DNA of 64,000 bases from Distichodus sexfasciatus (GCA_032718565.1 JAVGVS010000863.1:1-64000), one strand, 5' to 3'; counted from the stretch's first letter, positions 46,741 through 58,115 are shown. Program-made: numbers and translations. Notes: a model not told the origin generated them from the sequence alone.

Positions 46741-47560
46741 AACTAAGGGCTTTCACCTTAGTGCGCTTATACTGGTCGAATTAGTTGATAATTTTGTAAA
46801 CTTGTAGCATTTTCTCCTTAGTTCGGTTTGTTTCCTACGGGGAAAAATCAAACCGAAATGTGTCACTTTAAATCCAGCGAGCGTCCTCTCCGGCTTATTG
46901 GTCCAGATGTCTTTGCCGTGTGAACAAAAACGTAAATACAGGAAGAAGGTTGTGTGTTGACTGTTTCAAGATGGAGAACCTACGTGGAGTGGTTGTTGCC
47001 CTGGCGATTGCTTTCTGTCTGGTCGTTCACCTTCAGACCAAATTAATGCGTTGAAAAATCGTAAAGCGATTCTGACGGCATAGCGTGATAGCGCGCGCAT
47101 TCGCCCGAAAATGGCGACCCTCGCCGAATACAGGAGGTGGCGCGCATTAATAAAGCGAGCGATATGCTCATCGTGAGAAATTTTTCCCGAAGATCCAACA
47201 GGTATGTACTGTGTATCAGGTGATTCGCAGCCTTTGGTCCTGTTTTGGTTCGTTATGCTTTCTCACCAGGAGGACCGCACAGAAGTTAGCTAACACAGGT
47301 GGGATCGAGAACCACCTCTTTTGGAGGTCTCCGGTGCGGTTATTTTTACTCACACCCAAGTCTTGATTACTTCCAAGACCAAACCGGCCGCACCAAGAGA
47401 AAGCGAGCGCCAGTTAAATTGAAGCAGACTAAAGCCTGTAGGTGTGAAAACACCATAGATTGTCGTGATATTGATTTGAACAAATTGCTAACTGTAGCAC
47501 ATACTGTACGCTGTGGACTGCGGACCTGACTGCTAAGCGCTAGCTTTTCAACGTACAATA
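46741..47560 (+). mobile_element. Degraded Harbinger-like element with a short intact reading frame
   Basis: Starts AGGGCTTTCACCTTAGTGCG and includes GTTCGGTTTGTTTCC, a design remembered from the teleost GGG-TTCACACC elements linked to PIF/Harbinger. An ATG at 46971 opens a 27-residue frame to a stop at 47054 (MENLRGVVVALAIAFC...). Just downstream another frame reads ATLAEYRRWRALIKRAI, with the Arg-rich look of a transposase N-terminus. The family assignment is tentative. Confidence 0.4.
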
Positions 47561-48836
47561 AATATAAGCGTTATAAAATATCGCCTGAATATATTGGGCA
47601 AATCTAAGCTTGTCGATACCGATGCGATAACTAAAAAAACACAATTATCACGGCCCGATACGTCGATTCCGATCTTATCATGCAGCCACAACTAAAAGCA
47701 GTTGATAGACTTATGTTCTTACAACATTTGTGAAGTTGTGACTGCTTGTTCTCGCCGTCGGATTGTTTATTTATTTATTTATTGTTTTAGAATTGGTTAC
47801 GATTCAATTCTGATTCTTGGGCTCATGATTCAATTCAAAATCGATTTCACGATTCATAAACGATTCACAATTCAATACATAGATGAATTTGTTTCAGACT
47901 GCTGTTTTGAGTTACTTTTCCATTTGACTGTGGCAGATCAACAAAAGAAAGAGCTGGAATCCAAATGTCGTTACTAAATGGAAAACGTAATAATGCGCTT
48001 TAAGGAGTTACTGCTTGATTATTCGGCGTTATGCGACAAAAGTCGACAATAAAATAATCGCCCGGCCAATTTGATTATCGATTGTTGTCATGGGCGTCTT
48101 TTAAGCGAATTGAAGCGTTTTCCTTCCTTTCTACCTGTGCAGTACTACGGCACCAACAGAAAGTACCGATGAATACCTCTGGCGAGATTAAGCTCTTAGC
48201 AATAGCATTCAGTGACAGCTAGAATGGCCCTCTGGCGTCCTCAGCATAAAACTGGAAAGCATAAACTTATTTCATACTTAAAAATTACCTAACGGTAATG
48301 AAAATTTCAAAAGTCATGGCGCCAAAATGTATTCGAGCACAAATTAGAATCGAGTCTTGCGGTTGTGATAATATTCTTGGCGCAAACTGTATTTTCTCCT
48401 CGATGTCTTTTCCTCTCGATGTGTCAAATATACCGCGCCAGATTACCCGGCCAGCGCTTTTTTGCTCGGTAGAATTTCGCGTCTTGATTTAAGAAAAGGC
48501 GGGTTTGGGCAGTTTGGAAATGAGTTTGGCAGCTTCTGCCTGCGAATCTATTGACCCGATGCCTCTGGTTTTGTGATTGGCTTAAGAAAGTTCCTACAAA
48601 CCAAAGATGTCGGAGGAAGGCAATGACAGTGGGTTCATAAGATTGGTTTATCGACCTTATAATTGGGAGTATGGATTGGGTCTTGCTCGTTTAATAAGCC
48701 GCCATGATAAAGGAACCAACGCCTTTGTCACTCGCTCATAAATGTTATAATGGTATGTTACCAGTTTCTCCAGTACCATCAAGAAAACCAAGACCGTAAA
48801 TGAGCTAGATAAAGGCAAAAAGAAACTTATTTATTA
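47561..48836. mobile_element. Patchwork of hAT-like fragments
   Basis: 47580-47690 has GATACCGATGCGATAAC and CGATACGTCGATTCCGATC. 47790-47880 has repeated GATTCAATTC. 47990-48090 has AAAATAATCGCCCGGCC. 48295-48590 matches, in reverse complement, the interior of the element at 49400-49640. No exon recognised. Confidence 0.5.
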
Positions 48837-49915
48837 AAATATGCTAGGGATGCACGATTGCAATTTTCTTGTACGATTCGATTACGATTTTTTGTAAGGT
48901 GTGATGGGCGATGCAAATTTTTTCGATGCGATTTTCCCCAGATAACGAAAATTAGAGCTGGTGCAAGTAGTGGAAACATCATTTTAAAAAATGGAGGTTT
49001 CAACTTTTTTAATGTAACGCGGTAGTTACTTTCCCTGTTTACTAGTTACTTTTATAATAGTGACCTATAATAGTGGCAGCTCTACAGCAAATACAAACAA
49101 AAATCTCATTTTGCTTTAATATAATGCTTTATTTTCGCAACACATTTCTTTACAAATTTAAATAAATAAATTTAGCAACTCGTAAAATATAACTCGATGT
49201 ATGAAATCAGAAAAATGCCTTTCTTGGCATTGTGTATTTTGGGCAGAGGTGATTTATCAGATTTCTGAAGCCTGTATCCTCAGCTATGGAAAACAGCTGA
49301 TCATCTAGTGATCGTCTTGTGACTGACTAGTCCATCTGTGTTTATGTTGAACTAGGAACAGACAAGTGTGTGCAAGAGCCATTGATTACGTGCTTATTAA
49401 ACATGAATCTAACTAAAAAAGCCGCTCGTCGGTAATCTACTTCGCGCGCGAGGACGTTTAACACATCGAGAGGAAAAAAGACATTTGCGAGAGGAAAAAT
49501 ACAGTTTGCGCGCAATATTATCACAACCGCGCACTCGATACTTAATTTTGCGCTCTCGAGTTTCACATTTGCGCGCGCGACTTTGAAATTTACGCCGGCG
49601 ATTTTTTTGCGGCAAGCCATTTTGCGCGCTGTAGTTGTGGCGTCGATGTGACGCCATACTCACGCGCCCAAAAAATCACACACGCCGCACGATGTCACCC
49701 CTTTCAAAGTGAATGAGAAACGCCTCCGTTGAGCGTACACGTGAACGCTGCCCGAATGCGCGCGAGGTTGTGCTGCAAGTACCGCGCATGCACAAGATCG
49801 GTTTGAAATCGGCAATACGTGTGAGTGATCGGCCGATCACCGATCAAGCCCATCGGGCCAAAAACCGGCCGATTCCGATCGCTGGCCGATCGATCGGTGC
49901 ATCTCTAAAATATGC
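48837..49915. mobile_element. Non-autonomous hAT element with exact 8-bp target-site duplication
   Basis: Element 48845-49907, termini TAGGGATGCACGATTG and the complementary GATCGGTGCATCTCTA. Target duplication AAATATGC at 48837-48844 and 49908-49915. Closely related to the element at 61902-62755 (shared interior with GCCGCTCGTCGGTAATCTAC and the CGATCGGTGCAT end). Confidence 0.93.
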
Positions 49916-50060
49916 TTTTGAGTGAACTATCTTTCTTGTCTTTATTATTTACCACAAAATCTTAAATAACCAAATTATAATCCGATTAGTTGACTAATCG
50001 TTTTAATAGTCGATGACTAGTCGACTATCAAAATAGTCGTTAGTTGCAGCCCTAGTACGC
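49916..50060. mobile_element. Terminus of another hAT-like family (AGGGCTGCAACTAACGACTA)
   Basis: In reverse complement the sequence ending at 50053 begins AGGGCTGCAACTAACGACTA and continues TTTTGATAGTCGACTAGTC, with nested inverted GTCGACTA/TAGTCGAC motifs. The rest of the element probably extends left and was split by the insertion at 48845-49907. Confidence 0.65.
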
Positions 50061-50184
50061 ACACTGACTGCATTTCCTGCGTGTCTGTCTGGGCAGAGTT
50101 CCACATCACACCATCTCTAAGATCGGAGAGCTGAGCTCGTTTCGGGGGGAAAAGTTAACGAGTGCCTTTGTGTCTACTAAAGCG

Positions 50185-50363
50185 GCGTTTCTCAATCCCA
50201 GTCCTCGCGGCCCACCGCTCTGCACGTAGTCGGTATTTCCTGCACTGTCGGACGCTGGTCCTACGTTGCTAATTAGCTAATCAGTAGCATCAGCTGTGCT
50301 GTGGGTCGGGAATGTCGGATCCGTGCAGAGCGGTGGTCCGTGAGGATTGAGATTGAGAAACGC
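50185..50363. mobile_element. Short MITE with CTCAATCCCAGTCCTC termini
   Basis: Left GCGTTTCTCAATCCCAGTCC and right, in reverse complement, GCGTTTCTCAATCTCAATCC. The inner repeats CCACCGCTCTGCAC and GTGCAGAGCGGTGG are also complementary. A truncated second copy is at 63527-63615. Confidence 0.85.
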
Positions 50364-50740
50364 TGAACTGAAGTACCTACAATATACGATACAAAACATA
50401 CAGTAAAATATACGAGACAACATGCGATAACACTTCCACGATACATATGCAAATTACAATCAAGAACAAACGGAACGAGGGTTTGGAAAAGCGCGCGCGA
50501 GAGAAAGGCGAGAACGAGAGAGTGAGAGGGCGATTGAGATGTGAGGGGGAAAGAGAGAGAGAGATGGAGCTGGGTTTTGTGTTGAGCTCGATTCTCGCCC
50601 GTTGGGTTTTCGCCACATCAGCTTTCGGCCTCGTGCTGACCGCAGCAAGCCGCTCGTCCGAAATGCCAGCGTTAAGACCTCCGCTTGTTGTTTACCCGCG
50701 TAGAGAAACGTTGCTGCGACACCACTACTGCTGCTCCTGC
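50364..50740. other. Gene-free stretch with an AG-rich patch
   Basis: GCGCGCGAGAGAAAGG and AGAGAGAGAGA runs at 50490-50570 create artefactual frames on both strands. No domain recognised. Confidence 0.35.
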
Positions 50741-51473
50741 ATAGGACCGGGCAGTTAATCGAAAAATGAATCGAAACCGACATCCAAAGCGTCATTTTTT
50801 GTGATCTTGTCCGTGATGATTATTGTAACTATTTAAAAAATAATCCGACCGTTATTTTGATGATGTTAGTAAAACCTGTTACTAAAAATATATATTCTGT
50901 TAATCCTTTTCCCAGTTAGTATTCATGTAACGTCATAAATGCTTCGTCTGTGTGTTTTCTGCAGTTGTTTAAAAATAATTAAAATATTCACCCTTTACTA
51001 GAACCGATTATTTCTAAAAATCTGTTCATTCTGAAAAAATTTCAGTGTGTTCATGTACTATAATAAATGCTCCGTGTTTCCTTCAATATAAAAAAAACAA
51101 CAAAAAACAAAATAACTTGTAATTAATCATAATCAAATTGTGATTTATTTCAGGTAGTGCTGGGCAATTAAGAGAAAATGAATCAAAATCAAAAAATGAA
51201 TCAAAATACACATTCCGTGTATTATTGCCCATTAACAGTTATTTAGATATTTTTTAAATTCCGTTAATACGTTAAAAATGATTTTAATAAAGAACGTGCT
51301 TGTGTACTGAGGTTTTTTTTTTTCGTGTACTTAAATATTTTCAATTCACAGTGTTGCATTAGAAATAAATATGGCAGCTGTAAAAGCTTTAAAAACCAAA
51401 GGAAACAAAATAGTCCCTTATTCATCGTAAATGGAAGTAAAACGCGATATTGATTTGATCATATCGCCCAGCC

Positions 51474-51475
<2 letters not shown>
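50741..51475. mobile_element. AGGGCTGGGC-family element(s) inserted into a CTG repeat
   Basis: Left terminus TAGGACCGGGCAGTTAATCG at 50741 and right terminus ATCATATCGCCCAGCCCTA ending at 51475. A third terminus GTGCTGGGCAATTAAGAG at 51156 shows a second copy. ACTGCTGCT flanks both outer ends. Confidence 0.65.

Positions 51476-51509
<34 letters not shown>
51476..51509 (+). repeat. CTG trinucleotide repeat
   Basis: About eleven perfect CTG (CAG on the other strand) units directly abutting the hAT-like terminus. Confidence 0.95.
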
Positions 51510-52061
51510 CGAACTGAGTCTCAAATGCATTAACTCCCTCTACTTTCATTAAAACCTCAGCGCCGGCGGCAACTTCCGGACGTTTTTACAGAATCGCATC
51601 CAGTCTGAAAACGAGCTTTCACATCCTGCCGTAAAACCAGAAGCCTTCCCCATTAGCGGTCTTACTAAATGAAAATCAGCTCGCCGCGTGGTGCTCTCTT
51701 CCTCTTTCTTTTTAAAAACTGGGGGATAATGTGAGCTCGGGTTGTGTACCAAAATACAAAACATATTTCAGTTTGGCTCGAATTTGGACATTATTTCTTG
51801 TATTTGTTCTCACGTTAAGACATGTAAATAGTAGGATATTGTAGAACTGTAAACGTAATAAAATATATGTTACAAAAAAAAGACTTAGACTGGGTCTAAA
51901 TTGATTTTTTTACCTAAAAATCATTTATTATAATTGAGTTAAACGTTGAATGAATCCAGATATTGATTCAAGATCGTATCGGGCCGACCCTGCTGCAAAG
52001 CTTGCTTCTGTGAACTATAAGGAGAAGCAATAAACAAAGACTTAAACCCAGACCCAAAATA
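51510..52061. other. Gene-free stretch
   Basis: 51950-52027 is the first copy of a short duplication whose second copy is at 52441-52522. No exon recognised. Confidence 0.4.
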
Positions 52062-52420
52062 TAACGCCGCCTCACAGCGAGAAGGTCCTGGGTTCGAACC
52101 CCGGGGACGCCTCTCTGTGTGGAGTTTGCATGCTCTCCCCGTGTTTGCGTGGCTTTCCTCCGGGCGCTCTGGTTTCCTCCTGCGGTCCGAAGGCATGCGC
52201 TATAGGTTAATTGGCGACTCTAAATTGGCCCCGTAAGGTGTGAATGTGTGTGTGTGACCGCGTGAGTGTGTGTGTGTGTGTGCCCTGCGGTGTGTTGGCG
52301 CCTGCCCAGGGTCGTTTCCCGCCTTGCGCCCCGAAAGTTCCCGGGATAGGCTCCGGCCCCCCGCGGCTCCAGTTGGGATTACAGCGGTTCGGAGAATGAA
52401 TGAATGAATGAATGAATGGA
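52062..52420 (+). mobile_element. DANA-like SINE, 5' truncated
   Basis: Starts within the tRNA-like head at CGCCTCACAGCGAGAAGG, keeps the B box (GGTTCGAACCC), the TGTGTGGAGTTTGCATGCTC block and a (GAAT)n tail. It is about as well preserved as the copy at 7542. Confidence 0.9.
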
Positions 52421-52858
52421 TGATCTTTCTGGAGGTAAAATTTTCAGTTAATCGCGATATTGATTCGAGATTGTATCGGCCAACCCTACTACAAAGCTTG
52501 TTTCAGTGAACTGTAAGGAGAATTGTTCATTAATTGTAAATTGAGGTAAAATTCTCAATTATTCGCGATATTGATCTGACTAGGCAACTAATCCAAAATG
52601 AATCGCAACGACAATAACAACCTCTATTAAAAACCTCTTAAATAATTCCAAATGTGACTCTGCACGGCAAAACCAGTCGCTCGTCGCCAATTTTCCAAAT
52701 TGAGTTATGATGTTTTCATGGAAGGGCATAAATCAAGCTTCAAAACGATGCCTATATGGAACGAATCGGACGAAATATGACTGAGATATCAACATTCAAA
52801 GGAGTCGGGTTTCTCCTGTCACGCCAAGTGAGAAACGGAGAAATCTGCCTTTGAAGTT
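52421..52858. other. hAT-like terminal fragments, no gene
   Basis: Contains AATCGCGATATTGATTCGAG and ATTCGCGATATTGATCTGAC, terminal-type sequence of the AGGGCTGGGC family. No exon recognised. Confidence 0.4.
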
Positions 52859-53219
52859 GACTAGCGACGTAGCACTCATCGGTTCAAAAATTCGCGGATC
52901 GATCTTTTCCTGCGGCTATGCACTACTTCTGGCGACCGCGCAAGGAGAGCTATAAAAACGCGAGACCGGCGAAAGCGAAACCAAATGGAGCCATGGCTGA
53001 AGCTGCTCCGCTCAAATCACCGTCTGGCCTAAAGGCCGATGTTTGGCAACACTTCGGTTTTAATACAAGTTCTTTTATAACCAAGCGAAACTAGTATTGG
53101 CGCGAAGAAATCTCTAAATAAATCGATATCGTAATCGAATCGAGAATTGAATCGGATCATGACCTTGTGAATGAGAATCGAATCGATCCAGGAAATCAGC
53201 AACGATACCCAGCCCTACT
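52859..53219 (-). mobile_element. hAT-type element TAGGGCTGGGTATCG with BED-like coding remnant
   Basis: The element terminus is at 53219, reading on the minus strand TAGTAGGGCTGGGTATCGTT. On the + strand an intact 33-residue frame lies at 52993-53094: MAEAAPLKSPSGLKADVWQH followed by FGFNTSSFITKRN. The DVW-HFGF motif is the start of BED zinc fingers in hAT transposases and ZBED genes. The paired Cys/His residues are missing, so only the N-terminal piece survives. Confidence 0.6.
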
Positions 53220-54353
53220 ATTGCCGTAGCACTCACAGACGCTTGGTGCGGTCGCAGCTACGTTCGCATTTACGGTAGCCTACGTTGCATTCACGGCCAC
53301 ACGGATAGCCTACCTGCGTTAGGTTAACTGAACTCGGGAGACGGAGATGGATTCCGGAGAAATATCTTCACGCTAGTCAACCAGTGGATTTAGCGTAAAT
53401 ATTGAAGTAGAGCGGACAAAACAGAAACGTTTAACATTGTGCTGGAATTGAATTCCTCACCTCAAGAAAGTCACGTTTTTAGGATGGAAAGGGTAAGTTT
53501 TTCAGCCAAATTTATTCACAACAGTACAGTAGAGACCTCCCACTGTTTCAAAACACTAAAAACAAAAAATCCAAAATTTCCCCACGCAACATAAACAGAC
53601 GTTTTTCTCGGAAACCTCCGATGCGACAAGCGACTGGTTTTGCCGTGGAGGGTCACGTATAAGAAAACTTTGGGGAATCTGTACTTACAGAAATGCACAG
53701 AAAATAATGAATCAAAAATAACCGTCATAGGAAAGATTAAAGGCTCTCGATATCAGTTTTAATCAATTTTGGATGAATAAATTGGTACATGTAGCACAAT
53801 TTAAGCAACGTCGACTTGGTGGCATTGCTGACGCTTTCACGTTCCTCCTGCTGGTTGTGCCTCCTACGCGTGTTTACTCCCTCTTGTTTTGGGAATCAAA
53901 AATCAAGTGCTAGCTGCAGTTTATAGCCGTGTTTTTTCCTCCCGCTTTGTGCCATACTTCTGGAAATAAAAAACAAGCTGGTTTTCTGGGCTTCTGCCAG
54001 CCTTATATCGGAGTAGGAAACACAGCTCTGGGGAAGCCTGTATAATCTCATCGCTTCACAAACCATATTTCCGGCTGCAGTCTTCCAGCCGCTCTATATA
54101 AGCTGGGGCCCGTAAGCGTGGCTTTTCCCCCTCCTCTTTTATCCCCACGGCGTTCCTAAAGTTCACTCGTCAAATTGCCTCCGAGTGTCGAGGCGAACGC
54201 CGGCGAAAGGAATGCCGGAAGATCAAAAGAGGACGCTCTTATTAAACGAGACGAAGCCACCGGTGGAGGGGAACGGCAGGGACGTTTCGATGCGACGTTA
54301 ACCGGATGACGCGACCATAATGCTGCGTGAAACAATGTGCGAAAATAATATTA
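53220..54353. other. Gene-free stretch with a TATA-like promoter motif
   Basis: 53470-53740 has no recognised feature. The segment 54000-54350 is unique-looking and contains CTCTATATAAGCTGGGGCCC at 54093, a strong TATA-like context, with no recognisable open frame after it. Confidence 0.35.
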
Positions 54354-54640
54354 GGGCCGGGCAATGGATCAGAAATTGAATGAATTCATGTCGGTTATTA
54401 AAAAAAATCTCCAAAATAATGATGATAATACATTAATAAGGACATTAGCAATTTTGCGGAGTCCAAGCAAAGGTCTGCAGCGACCAAACTTGATTAGAAA
54501 CCATAGCTTTGCTTTGCCCCCACACCGATATCAGCGAATTATACGACCTTCCGCGTTTTACAACGGATTCCATTTTATTTGTTAAATTCCGCGATTCCGT
54601 CCGCGTTTTCCGCATCGTGCAAATCATAGAGCCCTAAAGA
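54354..54640. mobile_element. hAT-like fragments, including an end of the TAGGGCCCTA family (minus)
   Basis: 54354-54450 begins AGGGCCGGGCAATGGATCAG. 54467-54640 is the reverse complement of the first 170 bp of the element at 43625-44375 (shared TTTGCTTTGCCC and CGCGTTTTACAACGGATTCC), ending AGAGCCCTA. Confidence 0.75.
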
Positions 54641-55250
54641 AGGGATGTAGCATTTTTTTTGTGCCCCTAGAGGTCAAAGATCTGTAACTACATTAATCGT
54701 AGCCAAACTTAAGGAGAAAATATCAAATAAAGTAAAAAGTGATAAAGAAACTTCTAACTGTTCAAATAGCGTCAAAGCGTCCTCACCTGCGTGTGACAAC
54801 TCTAACGTAAATGTAAAGGAGAATTTGGAACGCGCGACCACGAAACGACAGCAGTAACATGCCGTATGAACGAACTAGTTTTACTGTCACGTTTTGAGGA
54901 AACGCAACTCGATTCCAAATCCTGGGGTGAGCTGGCGAACGCGACGTCGCCGCGTGTCGTGCGCGTCGGCGCCGCACCGAAACGGACGGCTTCGGTTTCT
55001 GTAGCAGTCCTTAGAGACCTCTAGAGGTCGAAACACTTTTAACTTTCCCAATTACCAACGATCGCTATGATTTTTGGCCAATGGCGAGTTTCACTCCTAC
55101 GTTTTCTGAAAATCCTACGATTTCCAGTTCAGGCTGCACAGTGAGTTTTAGCAGAGGAATAAAAAAGAAGAAGAAGAAGAAACAGAACGATTACAAGAGG
55201 GGTCCATAAACACTTGGTGCTTGGACCCCAAATGATCATAATATAGACTT
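54641..55250. other. Gene-free stretch; local duplicate of 60060-60200
   Basis: 54648-54780 shares GGGATGTAGC, TTTGTGCCCCTAGAG and AAAGTGATAAAGAAAC with 60068-60180. No exon recognised. Confidence 0.45.
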
Positions 55251-55700
55251 GAAGTAGGGCTGGACAATTAGTCGGAAATGAATCGAAACATAATCTTTCC
55301 CCCGATAATTATTTTTAAAACAGTCAGTTAACGTTTAAAAAAAAATTCTGTTAACGCTTTCCCCAGAGTGTGTAAGGGTCAGCAACGTGACCCTTAGACA
55401 CGTACATTTTGTTAAACCTAACTCTAGGGCTGGGCAGTTAATCAAAGATGTGCACTCGTTCATTAGAAAGAAATATCCCAGCTTTAATAGTTGATAGGAC
55501 TGTTCGAATGAATCGCAAAATCAATTATAATGGAGGTTTTCAACCCGCTGTCCGACCCTTAGTGGTCCGCGGCGGAATTGCAGATGGTCCGCGACATGCA
55601 GTCCCGTTTCAGTCTTCTTTTTTATTTTTAATTATTACTATTATTTATTTATTTTTCATTTTTCAAAAAACATTTCCAGATTTGGGCGTCTTTATAAATA
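55251..55700. mobile_element. Two AGGGCTGG-family hAT-like termini in tandem
   Basis: TAGGGCTGGACAATTAGTCG at 55256 and TAGGGCTGGGCAGTTAATCA at 55426. The interior at 55445-55480 matches 40735-40780, supporting common descent with the 40.4 kb element. Confidence 0.6.
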
Positions 55701-56765
55701 ATTAATTTTAGAGATGGGCCGATACCACTTTTTTAATGTCCGATACCGATATTGTAAATTTGGATATCTGCCGACACCGATACAGTCACAGTCTTTTTTA
55801 AAACATAAAATAATACTTTAAAATGTCTGAATACATGACTGAAATTATTGTTATGCTTAAGGAAATGCTTGATTTAAATACTGTTTTCCTACTAAAACAA
55901 TGTAATAATTACACACACGTATATGCTAAATTATTTGTTCTCAAAAATTGTTCGTTTAGACATGTAAACATTTCTTCTTTCTTATTGATTACACCATAAC
56001 ATCATAAAACTGAAAAATATTTGATCAGTTGAAAATGAAATACTGAAGTTTGTCATTTTGGACCAATTTGGAATGAAATGAGCTGCTTTTGCAGAGAACT
56101 AAATTTCCCACGATCCCCTGGACGCGCCCCGGAGCCGCGTCACAATGATGCGTTGGGCTCACGTTCCAATTCTCACGGCAGAGTTGTGAGTGGAACGTTG
56201 GTTGTTGTGGTTATTGATCAGCTAAAACAGGGTTTGTGTCTGTAATAAAGGCGTCATTTTGACCGAACCGGAGCGTTTTTTTTGCGAGTAACGGCGCTCA
56301 TGCGCGCTCTCATTAACACAGAGCGTGTGTTTACATGTCGAAAAATGTTTTTATGCATTTACTTCTGTTATAGTGCACGGAACATCACACAAATACTTTC
56401 ACATGCAGAGGGATCAGGTCTTGTCTTGATCGCGCCACTGAAAACGTTGTGTGTCACTATTAAGCCTCACTGTGAAATAGAAGCGGCGCTGCTCTAGCGA
56501 GTAAAATGAATTAAACGAAGCGTCGATTCCAGAAAAATTGCCTCGACCATTTTTGTAATAGAATTATTTCAGTTATTGGAACAATCATTTCAGCCCTACT
56601 TTACCGCAGCGCCACTTCCCACGCATAACGAATTGAGTGTACACGCATTTACAGATCGGCTCCGTAGAACGGCCCAGTGCCGCCAATGTCCGATCCAGCT
56701 GTTTGAGCGGGTTATCGGACCGATGGCGATCCACATATCGGATCGGCTCCATCTCTAATTAATTT
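55701..56765. mobile_element. Non-autonomous hAT element with exact 8-bp target-site duplication
   Basis: Element 55709-56757, termini TAGAGATGGGCCGATACC and the complementary GATCGGCTCCATCTCTA. Target duplication ATTAATTT at 55701-55708 and 56758-56765. A reverse-oriented relative is at 58548-59822. Confidence 0.92.
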
Positions 56766-57427
56766 AATGCAAATATCTCTCGTAATGTATCGAGATATTG
56801 TATCAAATCGTTGACCTAATAATCGAATCAAACCTCTAATAGTTAAACATATTTACAGTCCAAACCATGACAGTGAACGCTGACTGCAAAAAGTCCAAAC
56901 CGCAAATAATTGTTGATTAATCGTCATCGTAATGTCCAGTTTATCGCGATATTGATTTTGGCCATATCGCCCCGCCCTGCGTAGAACCTGCGTACATCTA
57001 AACGTGGCCGTTGTTTTTTTTTTTTCTCTCTTTGAGGAATCGTTTTCTCCAGTTGTTAAAGTCGCGGTGTCAATTTCCGTAATGGGTTTCAGACTGCGAG
57101 TATCAGTCATACTTAACTGCATCCAATCATTTGTAATTAGATTTGATCAAATCTCGCTGATGAAACTTCATCGATTGCTCATCTAAGCAGTACGGGAGTC
57201 CAATCGAAGCGATTTGTCACGGAGGGGGGAAAAAAAATCCAGCCCTACGAAACGTGTAACGGCGGATTCCTGCTCGGATCGGCGGCTTTAAACGTCGCTG
57301 CTGGCGTAAGAGTGCTGAAGTAAAACGTCAGTACGGATTAGTTAAAGAAAAGTGAAAATCAGACGTAATGGTTAAAGCGTGGATTTACAAGGAGCCTGGC
57401 CTGTGAAAACTCAGTTCGTAGCTGAAG
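56766..57427. other. Gene-free stretch with hAT-like terminal fragments
   Basis: TTTATCGCGATATTGATTTTGGCCATATCGCC at 56939-56970 is a right-end type of the AGGGCTGGGC family. No exon recognised. Confidence 0.4.
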
Positions 57428-58115
57428 CTAGGGCTGGGCGATATGGCATAAAAATAATATCGGGATTTTTTTAAGCTATATCACGATACGCGATATATAT
57501 CTCACTACCTTGACATTTCCTCTAAATCACTGTATAAATGATAAATTCGGCCTGATGTTGCATAAAATGACACCAATATAATAAATTTAGCCAAAGTTTA
57601 ACATAGTAAATGCTTTTATTTTAAACCAAAGTATAATATAGCAAACGTTATACTTTATATTGGGGGCAGACAAGTGGGCAAGGGGAGCCACTGATTGCGT
57701 GCTTATTAAACGTGTAAGAGCTAACTATTAAATTATAATTATAAGGTCGATAAACTGTAACTATAACTCCTTCATCTTTGGTTTTTCTGTAAAAACTGTC
57801 TGTAGTGGTTAGTCAATCAGAAAACCGGGAGCCATCGGCCGATAGGATTCGCAGGCAGAAACTGCCAAAACCCCGCCCCCAAACTGCCCAAACCCGCCCC
57901 TTTCAAACCGCGCGCGTAGAAGTCTCACTCGAGCGAAAAAGCCGCGAGGACATTTAACACATCGAGAGGAAAAAAGACATTCGAGAGAGGAAAAAATACA
58001 GTTTGCGCGCAATATTATCACCACAACCGCGCACTCGATTCTTCATTTTGTGCTCTCGAGTTTCACATTTGCGCCCGCGGCTTTGAAATTTACGCCGGCG
58101 AAATTTTTGCGGCAG
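57428..58115. mobile_element. hAT-like element, AGGGCTGGGCGATATGG type
   Basis: Starts at TAGGGCTGGGCGATATGGCA. The interior (57670-58110) matches that of the 48845 and 61902 elements (GACATTT, GAGAGGAAAA, CAGTTTGCGCGCAATATTAT), although the terminus is of a different type. A terminus swap or nested insertion is implied. Confidence 0.7.

Noticed and set aside
47299..47529. 76-codon frame with basic segment (TKRKRAPVKLKQTK)
   Set aside because: Looks like a nuclear localisation signal, but the frame is short, lies in a degraded transposon and has no further support.
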